NCBI GenBank assembly: GCA_028622995.1
Contig: JAJQJQ010000034.1
Location: 1,364,001 to 1,428,000, forward strand
DNA length: 64,000 bases
Reading direction: 5' to 3'
Source of the DNA: Panagrolaimus kolymaensis
Lineage: Eukaryota; Nematoda; Chromadorea; Rhabditida; Panagrolaimidae
The translations under genes were made by a program, and so were the position numbers. Positions 14,735 to 23,442 of the stretch are shown one piece after another. The notes beneath the pieces are model-generated. The model saw only the letters and a program-made list of their open reading frames with translations. It searched no databases and was not told the DNA's origin. Positions within the stretch are counted from its first letter, which is position 1, and every line of letters starts with the position of its first letter.

Positions 14735-15868
14735 AAAAATATTTATTTTAATTTCTGAACCTGCCAAAACGGGTGATGACTATTTTTTATGAATAAATAG
14801 GATCTTCAGAAGAAAAAATAAATGTCTCCTCTTTTGTAGAGTCAAACATAGCAAATTTGCTTTTGATTTTTAACTAAAAATATTTATTTTAATTTCTGAA
14901 CCTGGCAAAATTAGAGATGTAGATTTTATTGAATTAAAAGGACCTCAAAAAATAAAACAAAAGTCTCCTCTTTTGTAGAGTCAAACAAAGCAAATTTGCT
15001 TTTGATTTTTTACTAAAAATATTTATTTTAATTTCTGAACCTGCCAAAACGGGTGATGACTATTTTTTATGAATAAATAGGATCTTCAGAAGAAAAAATA
15101 AATGTCTCCTCTTTTGTAGAGTCAAACATAGCAAATTTGCTTTTGATTTTTAACTAAAAATATTTATTTTAATTTCTGAACCTGGCAAAATTAGAGATGA
15201 AGATTTTATTGAATTAAAAGGACCTCAAAAAATAAAACAAAAGTCTCCTCTTTTGTAGAGTCAAACAAAGCAAATTTGCTTTTGATTTTTTACTAAAAAT
15301 ATTTATTTTAATTTCTGAACCTGCCAAAACGGGTGATGACTATTTTTTATGAATAAATAGGATCTTCAGAAGAAATAATAAATGTCTCCTCTTTTGTAGA
15401 GTCAAACATAGCAAATTTGCTTTTGATTTTTAACTAAAAATATTTATTTTAATTTCTGAACCTGGCAAAATTAGAGATGTAGATTTTATTGAATTAAAAG
15501 GACCTCAAAAAATAAAACAAAAGTCTCCTCTTTTGTAGAGTCAAACAAAGCAAATTTGCTTTTGATTTTTTACTAAAAATATTTATTTTAATTTCTGAAC
15601 CTGCCAAAACGGGTGATGACTATTTTTTATGAATAAATAGGATCTTCAGAAGAAAAAATAAATGTCTCCTCTTTTGTAGAGTCAAACATAGCAAATTTGC
15701 TTTTGATTTTTAACTAAAAATATTTATTTTAATTTCTGAACCTGGCAAAATTAGAGATGAAGATTTTATTGAATTAAAAGGACCTCAAAAAATAAAACAA
15801 AAGTCTCCTCTTTTGTAGAGTCAAACAAAGCAAATTTGCTTTTGATTTTTTACTAAAAATATTTATTT
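14735..15868. repeat. Tandem 560-bp higher-order repeat (four monomers)
   Basis: The block of 14735-15308 recurs at 15295-15868. The anchor is the gatgtagattt variant at 14920 and 15480. Types A and B alternate in the same order. A single clear difference is agaaataata near 15372 instead of agaaaaaata. Confidence 0.7.
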
Positions 15869-16159
15869 AAATTTCTGAACCTGGCAAAATTAGAGATGAA
15901 GATTTTATTGAATTAAAAGGACCTCAGAAAATAAAATAAAAGTCTCCTCTTTTGTAGAGTCAAACATAGCAAATTTGCTTTTGATTTTTAACTAAAAATA
16001 TTTATTTTAATTTCTGAACCTGCCAAAACGGGTGATGACTATTTTTTATGAATAAATAGGATCTTCAGAAGAAAAAATAAATGTCTCCTCTTTTGTAGAG
16101 TCAAACATAGCAAATTTGCTTTTGATTTTTAACTAAAAATATTTATTTTAATTTCTGAA

Positions 16160-18940
16160 CCTGGCAAATTTAGAGATGAAGATTTTATTGAATTAAAAGG
16201 ACCTCAAAAAATAAAACAAAAGTCTCCTCTATTGTAGAGTCAAACAAAGCAAATTTGCTTTTGATTTTTTACTAAAAATATTTATTTAAATTTCTGAACC
16301 TGGCAAATTTAGAGATGAAGATTTTATTGAATTAAAAGGACATCAAAAAATAAAACAAAAGTCTCCTCTTTTGTAGAGTCAAACAAAGCAAATTTGCTTT
16401 TGATTTTTTACTAAAAATATTTATTTAAATTTCTGAACCTGGCAAAATTAGAGATGAAGATTTTATTGAATTAAAAGGACCTCAAAAAATAAAACAAAAG
16501 TCTCCTCTTTTGTAGAGTCAAACAAAGCAAATTTGCTTTTGATTTTTTACTAAAAATATTTATTTTAATTTCTGAACCTGGCAAAATTAGAGATGAAGAT
16601 TTTATTGAATTAAAAGGACCTCAGAAAATAAAATAAAAGTCTCCTCTTTTGTAGAGTCAAACAAAGCAAATTTGCTTTTGATTTTTTACTAAAAATATTT
16701 ATTTAAATTTCTGAACCTGGCAAAATTAGAGATGAAGATTTTATTGAATTAAAAGGACCTCAAAAAATAAAACAAAAGTCTCCTCTTTTGTAGAGTCAAA
16801 CAAAGCAAATTTGCTTTTGATTTTTTACTAAAAATATTTATTTAAATTTCTGAACCTGGCAAAATTAGAGATGAAGATTTTATTGAATTAAAAGGACCTC
16901 AAAAAATAAAACAAAAGTCTCCTCTTTTGTAGAGTCAAACAAAGCAAATTTGCTTTTGATTTTTTACTAAAAATATTTATTTTAATTTCTGAACCTGGCA
17001 AAATTAGAGATGAAGATTTTATTGAATTAAAAGGACCTCAGAAAATAAAATAAAAGTCTCCTCTTTTGTAGAGTCAAACATAGAAAATTTGCTTTTGATT
17101 TTTAACTAAAAATATTTATTTTAATTTCTGAACCTGGCAAAATTAGAGATGAAGATTTTATTGAATTAAAAGGACCTCAAAAAATAAAACAAAAGTCTCC
17201 TCTTTTGTAGAGTCAAACAAAGCAAATTTGCTTTTGATTTTTTACTAAAAATATTTATTTTAATTTCTGAACCTGGCAAAATTAGAGATGAAAATTTTAT
17301 TGAATTAAAAGGACCTCAAAAAATAAAACAAAAGTCTCCTCTTTTGTAGAGTCAAACAAAGCAAATTTGCTTTTGATTTTTAACTAAAAATATTTATTTT
17401 AATTTCTGAACCTGGCAAAATTAGAGATGAAGATTTTATTGAATTAAAAGGACCTCAGAAAATAAAATAAAAGTCTCCTCTTTTGTAGAGTCAAACATAG
17501 CAAATTTGCTTTTGATTTTTAACTAAAAATATTTATTTTAATTTCTGAACCTGGCAAAATTAGAGATGAAGATTTTATTGAATTAAAAGGACCTCAGAAA
17601 ATAAAATAAAAGTCTCCTCTTTTGTAGAGTCAAACATAGCAAATTTGCTTTTGATTTTTAACTAAAAATATTTATTTTAATTTCTGAACCTGGCAAAATT
17701 AGAGATGAAGATTTTATTGAATTAAAAGGACCTCAAAAAATAAAACAAAAGTCTCCTCTTTTGTAGAGTCAAACATAGCAAATTTGCTTTTGATTTTTAA
17801 CTAAAAATATTTATTTTAATTTCTGAACCTGGCAAAATTAGAGATGAAGATTTTATTGAATTAAAAGGACCTCAGAAAATAAAATAAAAGTCTCCTCTTT
17901 TGTAGAGTCAAACATAGCAAATTTGCTTTTGATTTTTAACTAAAAATATTTATTTTAATTTCTGAACCTGGCAAAATTAGAGATGAAGATTTTATTGAAT
18001 TAAAAGGACCTCAAAAAATAAAACAAAAGTCTCCTCTTTTGTAGAGTCAAACAAAGCAAATTTGCTTTTGATTTTTTACTAAAAATATTTATTTAAATTT
18101 CTGAACCTGGCAAAATTAGAGATGAAGATTTTATTGAATTAAAAGGACCTCAAAAAATAAAACAAAAGTCTCCTCTTTTGTAGAGTCAAACAAAGCAAAT
18201 TTGCTTTTGTTTTTTTACTAAAAATATTTATTTAAATTTCTGAACCTGGCAAAATTAGAGATGAAGATTTTATTGAATTAAAAGGACCTCAAAAAATAAA
18301 ACAAAAGTCTCCTCTTTTGTAGAGTCAAACAAAGCAAATTTGCTTTTGATTTTTTACTAAAAATATTTATTTTAATTTCTGAACCTGGCAAAATTAGAGA
18401 TGAAGATTTTATTGAATTAAAAGGACCTCAGAAAATAAAATAAAAGTCTCCTCTTTTGTAGAGTCAAACATAGCAAATTTGCTTTTGATTTTTAACTAAA
18501 AATATTTATTTTAATTTCTGAACCTGGCAAAATTAGAGATGAAGATTTTATTGAATTAAAAGGACCTCAGAAAATAAAATAAAAGTCTCCTCTTTTGTAG
18601 AGTCAAACATAGCAAATTTGCTTTTGATTTTTAACTAAAAATATTTATTTTAATTTCTGAACCTGGCAAAATTAGAGATGAAGATTTTATTGAATTAAAA
18701 GGACCTCAAAAAATAAAACAAAAGTCTCCTCTTTTGTAGAGTCAAACAAAGCAAATTTGCTTTTGATTTTTTACTAAAAATATTTATTTAAATTTCTGAA
18801 CCTGGCAAAATTAGAGATGAAGATTTTATTGAATTAAAAGGACCTCAAAAAATAAAACAAAAGTCTCCTCTTTTGTAGAGTCAAACAAAGCAAATTTGCT
18901 TTTGATTTTTTACTAAAAATATTTATTTTAATTTCTGAAC
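16160..18940. repeat. Long run of type A monomers
   Basis: From the type B unit near 16020 until the single unit with gccaaaacaggtgatg near 18943, all monomers are type A. The B-like unit at 18943 has cagg where other type B monomers have cggg. Confidence 0.7.
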
Positions 18941-19489
18941 CTGCCAAAACAGGTGATGACTATTTTTTATGAATAAATAGGATCTTCAGAAGAAAAAATA
19001 AATGTCTCCTCTTTTGTAGAGTCAAACATAGCAAATTTGCTTTTGATTTTTAACTAAAAATATTTATTTTAATTTCTGAACCTGGCAAAATTAGAGATGA
19101 AGATTTTATTGAATTAAAAGGACCTCAAAAAATAAAACAAAAGTCTCCTCTTTTGTAGAGTCAAACAAAGCAAATTTGCTTTTGATTTTTTACTAAAAAT
19201 ATTTATTTAAATTTCTGAACCTGGCAAAATTAGAGATGAAGATTTTATTGAATTAAAAGGACCTCAAAAAATAAAACAAAAGTCTCCTCTTTTGTAGAGT
19301 CAAACAAAGCAAATTTGCTTTTGATTTTTTACTAAAAATATTTATTTTAATTTCTGAACCTGCCAAAACGGGTGATGACTATTTTTTATGAATAAATAGG
19401 ATCTTCAGAAGAAAAAATAAATGTCTCCTCTTTTGTAGAGTCAAACATAGCAAATTTGTTTTTGATTTTTAACTAAAAATATTTATTTT

Positions 19490-19545
19490 AATTTCTGAAC
19501 CTGCCAAAACGGGTGATGACTATTTTATTGAATTAAAAGGACCTC
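19490..19545. repeat. Hybrid B-to-A monomer
   Basis: The unit starts as type B (gccaaaacgggtgatgac) and switches within the shared tatttta run to the type A end (ttgaattaaaaggacctc). This is the product expected of unequal exchange or gene conversion between the two types. Confidence 0.8.
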
Positions 19546-21837
19546 AAAAAATAAAACAAAAGTCTCCTCTTTTGTAGAGTCAAACAAAGCAAATTTGCTT
19601 TTGATTTTTTACTAAAAATATTTATTTTAATTTCTGAACCTGGCAAAATTAGAGATGAAGATTTTATTGAATTAAAAGAACCTCAGAAAATAAAATAAAA
19701 GTCTCCTCTTTTGTAGAGTCAAACATAGCAAATTTGCTTTTGATTTTTAACTAAAAATATTTATTTTAATTTCTGAACCTGGCAAAATTAGAGATGAAGA
19801 TTTTATTGAATTAAAAGGACCTCAAAAAATAAAACAAAAGTCTCCTCTTTTGTAGAGTCAAACAAAGCAAATTTGCTTTTGATTTTTTACTAAAAATATT
19901 TATTTAAATTTCTGAACCTGGCAAAATTAGAGATGAAGATTTTATTGAATTAAAAGGACCTCAAAAAATAAAACAAAAGTCTCCTCTTTTGTAGAGTCAA
20001 ACAAAGCAAATTTGCTTTTGATTTTTTACTAAAAATATTTATTTTAATTTCTGAACCTGGCAAAATTAGAGATGAAGATTTTATTGAATTAAAAGGACCT
20101 CAGAAAATAAAATAAAAGTCTCCTCTTTTGTAGAGTCAAACATAGCAAATTTGCTTTTGATTTTTAACTAAAAATATTTATTTTAATTTCTGAACCTGGC
20201 AAATTTAGAGATGAAGATTTTATTGAATTAAAAGGACCTCAAAAAATAAAACAAAAGTCTCCTCTTTTGTAGAGTCAAACAAAGCAAATTTGCTTTTGAT
20301 TTTTTACTAAAAATATTTATTTTAATTTCTGAACCTGGCAAAATTAGAGATGAAGATTTTATTGAATTAAAAGGACCTCAAAAAATAAAACAAAAGTCTC
20401 CTCTTTTGTAGAGTCAAACAAAGCAAATTTGCTTTTGATTTTTTACTAAAAATATTTATTTTAATTTCTGAACCTGGCAAAATTAGAGATGAAAATTTTA
20501 TTGAATTAAAAGGACCTCAGAAAATAAAATAAAAGTCTCCTCTTTTGTAGAGTCAAACATAGCAAATTTGCTTTTGATTTTTAACTAAAAATATTTATTT
20601 TAATTTCTGAACCTGGCAAAATTAGAGATGAAGATTTTATTGAATTAAAAGGACCTCAAAAAATAAAACAAAAGTCTCCTCTTTTGTAGAGTCAAACAAA
20701 GCAAATTTGCTTTTGATTTTTTACTAAAAATATTTATTTTAATTTCTGAACCTGGCAAAATTAGAGATGAAGATTTTATTGAATTAAAAGGACCTCAAAA
20801 AATAAAACAAAAGTCTCCTCTTTTGTAGAGTCAAACAAAGCAAATTTGCTTTTGATTTTTTACTAAAAATATTTATTTTAATTTCTGAACCTGGCAAAAT
20901 TAGAGATGAAGATTTTATTGAATAAAAAGGACCTCAGAAAATAAAATAAAAGTCTCCTCTTTTGTAGAGTCAAACATAGCAAATTTGCTTTTGATTTTTA
21001 ACTAAAAATATTTATTTTAATTTCTGAACCTGGCAAAATTAGAGATGAAGATTTTATTGAATTAAAAGGACCTCAAAAAATAAAACAAAAGTCTCCTCTT
21101 TTGTAGAGTCAAACAAAGCAAATTTGCTTTTGATTTTTTACTAAAAATATTTATTTAAATTTCTGAACCTGGCAAAATTAGAGATGAAGATTTTATTCAA
21201 TTAAAAGGACCTCAAAAAATAAAACAAAAGTCTCCTCTTTTGTAGAGTCAAACATAGCAAATTTGCTTTTGATTTTTAACTAAAAATATTTATTTTAATT
21301 TCTGAACCTGGCAAAATTAGAGATGAAGATTTTATTGAATTAAAAGGACCTCAAAAAATAAAACAAAAGTCTCCTCTTTTGTAGAGTCAAACAAAGCAAA
21401 TTTGCTTTTGATTTTTTACTAAAAATATTTATTTTAATTTCTGAACCTGGCAAATTTAGAGATGAAGATTTTATTGAATTAAAAGGACCTCAAAAAATAA
21501 AACAAAAGTCTCCTCTTTTGTAGAGTCAAACAAAGCAAATTTGCTTTTGATTTTTTACTAAAAATATTTATTTTAATTTCTGAACCTGGCAAATTTAGAG
21601 ATGAAGATTTTATTGAATTAAAAGGACCTCAAAAAATAAAACAAAAGTCTCCTCTTTTGTAGAGTCAAACAAAGCAAATTTGCTTTTGATTTTTTACTAA
21701 AAATATTTATTTAAATTTCTGAACCTGGCAAAATTAGAGATGAAGATTTTATTGAATTAAAAGGACCTCAAAAAATAAAACAAAAGTCTCCTCTTTTGTA
21801 GAGTCAAACAAAGCAAAAAATAAAAAAGTTTTGTAAA

Positions 21838-21899
21838 AAAGTCAACACAACATTAAGGTTGTGCAAGAATTGCATTAAAAGCAATTACTTGAAGACTTT
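21838..21899. other. Branched fold, unit 0 (three-way junction) in the left pseudo-LTR
   Basis: The closing stem is AAAGTC (21838-21843) with GACTTT (21894-21899). Hairpin 1 is CACAAC (21846-21851), loop ATTAAG, GTTGTG (21858-21863). Hairpin 2 is CAAG-AATTGC (21864-21873), loop ATTAAAA, GCAATT-a-CTTG (21881-21891). The layout matches units 1 and 2 although the paired bases differ. Whether it acts as RNA or DNA is unknown. Confidence 0.7.
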
Positions 21900-21947
21900 A
21901 GGTTATGATAGTTAAAGAAATAAAATCAAAAATCAAAATTGTAAATA

Positions 21948-22014
21948 AATGTCACAACAGCATTAAGGCTGTTAGCTAAGCTTTGCTAATGCAATAACTT
22001 AGTTTAATGACATT
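21948..22014. other. Branched fold, unit 1 in the left pseudo-LTR
   Basis: The closing stem is AATGTCA (21948-21954) with TGACATT (22008-22014). Hairpin 1 is AACAGC (21956-21961), loop ATTAAG, GCTGTT (21968-21973). Hairpin 2 is CTAAG (21976-21980) with CTTAG (21998-22002), enclosing an inner TTGC/GCAA stem with loop TAAT. It keeps the same ATTAAG loop as unit 0 with different paired bases. Confidence 0.75.
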
Positions 22015-22024
22015 GTGAATAAAT

Positions 22025-22078
22025 AAAATTCAACTTAAAAAAAATCACTTTAAAGCGAGATCTTTAAGATTGAATTTT
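22025..22078. other. Long AT-rich hairpin after unit 1
   Basis: AAAATTCAACTTAAA (22025-22039) pairs with TTTAAG-a-TTGAATTTT (22063-22078), giving 15 pairs with one bulged A. The loop contains the conserved taaagcgagatc. The second 183-bp unit repeats it at 22208-22260, and the right pseudo-LTR repeats both at about 27058-27111 and 27241-27293. Confidence 0.65.
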
Positions 22079-22130
22079 TTTGATTTATTGATTTTTGAAT
22101 GTTAAAAAAATCAAAAAATATAAATGAATG

Positions 22131-22197
22131 AATGTCATAACAGCATTAAGGCTGTTAGCTAAGCTTTGCTAATGCAATAACTTAGTTTAATGACATT
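22131..22197. other. Branched fold, unit 2 in the left pseudo-LTR
   Basis: This is unit 1 shifted by 183 bp. Hairpin 1 here is TAACAGC (22138-22144), loop ATTAAG, GCTGTTA (22151-22157). The single C-to-T change relative to unit 1 adds one more pair. The closing stem is 22131-22137 with 22191-22197; hairpin 2 is 22159-22163 with 22181-22185. Confidence 0.75.
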
Positions 22198-22268
22198 GGA
22201 AATAAATAAAATTCAACTTAAAAAAAACACATTAAAGCGAGATCTTTAAGATTGAATTTTTATGGTTT

Positions 22269-22625
22269 TATTATTTTTGGATGTTTCGGCCCTGAACCCT
22301 AAACATCCTAATTATAAAAGTAAATTTGTATTTTACATTTGTTTGAAAAGGAAACCTGCATCGTTGGGCCTCATCAGTAGAGTTCGATGGTCTTAGGTTT
22401 GAAATAAAATTATAATAAAATTAAAGAGTTTAGTTGAGCGATGATGAAAGTTGAAAAAAAGGGAAAAAGAAATTAGAGAAAAAATAAATTTTTTGAAGAT
22501 TGAAAAAAGGAAGTGGTTATTTTTGGCTTTATATGCATAAGAGCAATAATATTTTATCGTTGTTGTTTTGAAGCAATGTTTAGTATCATCCAATAATTGT
22601 TAGAATTCTAAAGCTAATTCAAGAA
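22269..22625 (+). promoter_or_regulatory. Region between the 3' pseudo-LTR and the accessory gene; putative accessory promoter
   Basis: I see no convincing gene here. The accessory gene's transcription presumably starts in this stretch. A TATA-like tttatatg lies at 22528-22535, about 100 nt ahead of the ATG, and a ccaat at about 22590. A six-codon upstream ORF (22576-22596) precedes the gene. The left half holds the hammerhead-like motif on the other strand. Promoter assignment is inference. Confidence 0.3.
22279..22378 (-). ncRNA. Split hammerhead-ribozyme-like core (candidate)
   Basis: Reading the minus strand, CTGATGA followed by GGCCC (about 22378-22367) is matched about 75 nt later by GGGCC followed by GAAAC (about 22292-22283). 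This reproduces a hammerhead core: CUGAUGA, a stem II with a G-C closing pair, and GAAA. The adjoining sequence ATCC pairs with GGAT just upstream (GGATGTTT with AAACATCC). I cannot find a proper stem III with the cleavage-site UH in type I order, so it may be decayed, rearranged or coincidental. Hammerheads are known in pseudo-LTRs of Penelope-like elements, which is why it is listed. Confidence 0.3.
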
Positions 22626-23344
22626 ATGCTACAGAAGCGACCAATTGAACGTGATATTAATGGTGATGAAGGAATGCATTCAGGAGCCAAAAAGCCTAAT
22701 TTGGACTTGCAGGTATGTTTTATAATTTATATAATTTTCTCATCTTTTTACTTTTTGTTTTTTAGGATCAAATTGATAAATTGTCTTCAGTTGTTAATGT
22801 ATTGGCTCCCGTTGTTCATCGATTGGATGCAGATAATTCAAAAGAATTTTTGATGATTTACAATGTTGATTTTGCACTTACAAACAATAGAAAGGATAAT
22901 CGTAAATTATTGCTCAATGGCGTGTTTGAATTACTGGATCATATTTTGGATAAAAATTATTCATCAACCGCTGTTGGATCTCCAGAATATCTTGGTAAAA
23001 CTGAAAAGAAATTCATTAAAGTTAAACTTGGTTCGCTATTGGTTAATAATGTTATGGATTCACTTCATCGCCTGAAAACGTTCAAGCCAAAGCTGTTTAA
23101 AGTTAATGGTCGAATTGATGTTCAACGATGTTTATCAAATAGTTCAATGAAGAAACGGAAGATTGGATTAATTATCAAGCAAGAATTGATCGCTATGTTC
23201 AAGGATATGCTGCATCAAAAGAAGATTAATGCTGTACCTTTTGTTCTGCTTAAAGGTAATACAATTAAAGTAGGAGCTGATGAACCTAAAACTTTTGATA
23301 TTGTTAAAGATTTTTATTCAGATATTGCTAATTGTAAATTTTAA
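22626..23344 (+). CDS. Accessory gene inside the retroelement, two exons, 221-aa protein of unknown function
   Basis: Exon 1 is 22626-22712 (29 codons, ATG start) and exon 2 is 22766-23344 (192 codons plus stop). They join in phase 0 across a 53-nt intron with CAG|GTATGT and TTTTTTAG|GAT ends. Retaining the intron shifts the frame, so splicing is needed for the full protein. I do not recognise the family. The protein is basic, with MLQKRPIERD at the N-terminus, a likely helical stretch at about 30-60, a leucine-rich segment at about 76-92, the basic patch KKRKIGLIIK at about 158-167 and a Lys-rich C-terminal third. I see no signal peptide, transmembrane segment or catalytic signature. The gene is convergent with the EN-RT ORF (stop codons 98 nt apart) and lies between the pseudo-LTRs, so it moves with the element. 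It could be a captured host gene, a nucleic-acid-binding helper or a silencing antagonist; none is shown. Confidence 0.75.
22713..22765 (+). other. Intron of the accessory gene (53 nt)
   Basis: The donor is GTATGTTTT after CAG. The acceptor is a long T-rich tract ending TTTTTTAG before GAT. The interval is much more T-rich than the flanking exons. Removing it joins 29 codons to the downstream 192 codons without a frame change. The size fits organisms with short introns, such as many nematodes. Confidence 0.8.
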
Positions 23345-23402
23345 CTTTTGTTTAATGCATTTTATCTTGTTTTGTATATTTTGTCTTTGTAAGTAATATT
23401 AA

Positions 23403-23408
23403 AATAAA
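23403..23408 (+). terminator. Poly(A) signal AATAAA for the accessory gene
   Basis: A canonical AATAAA lies 59 nt after the accessory stop codon, in a T-rich 3' flank and before the convergent EN-RT stop at 23443. No AATAAA for the minus strand (tttatt on plus) is seen between 23443 and 23345. RT transcripts therefore probably run through the antisense of the accessory gene to the 3' pseudo-LTR. Confidence 0.6.
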
Positions 23409-23442
23409 CTTATGTAACTTTTTGTATTTCTTATTTGTTCAG

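Larger units (their letters stand above)
1..21813. repeat. Satellite array, left block (about 139-140 bp monomer)
   Basis: This is a head-to-tail tandem array of a 139-140 bp AT-rich monomer, roughly 156 copies by length. The first unit boundaries lie near positions 1, 140 and 280. About 85 bp of each monomer is nearly invariant (gtctcctcttttgtagagtc through tttctgaacctg). The remaining 55 bp or so defines type A (ggcaaaattagagatgaag, ending aaaggacctc), type B (gccaaaacgggtgatgac, ending ataggatcttcag) and rare type C (gccaattcgagtgatgaag). Smaller alternating variants are catagc/caaagc, tttttaact/ttttttact and tttattttaa/tttatttaaa. The array is never open for long in any frame and I see no gene in it. 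It extends past the window edge and stops abruptly at the retroelement. The role is unknown; structural heterochromatin is the default reading. Confidence 0.97.
21814..22268 (-). repeat. 3' pseudo-LTR of the retroelement
   Basis: This direct repeat is identical base for base, as read, to 26847-27301 (constant offset 5033). It contains an internal 183-bp tandem duplication (units from 21948 and 22131) and a diverged third unit (21838). Nearly its whole length folds into inverted repeats. Its left edge begins caaaaaataaaa, which resembles the satellite's own tcaaaaaataaaa. Possible poly(A) signals on the minus strand (tttatt on the plus strand) lie at 22084-22089 and 22267-22272. Confidence 0.92.

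Noticed and set aside
1..21813. Telomeric repeats or CENP-B boxes in the satellite
   Set aside because: No short G-rich telomeric tandem and no match to the CENP-B box core was seen.
21838..22197. Branched folds as hammerhead ribozymes
   Set aside because: The junction strands do not contain CUGAUGA or GAAA on either strand.
22393..22593. Minus-strand 66-codon frame next to the 3' pseudo-LTR
   Set aside because: Low-complexity Phe/Lys/Ile-rich translation of AT-rich DNA, upstream of the plus-strand gene, no motif and no sign of selection.
22863..23075. Plus-strand 70-codon frame overlapping accessory exon 2
   Set aside because: Out-of-frame shadow of the spliced gene, whose frame is open for 192 codons.
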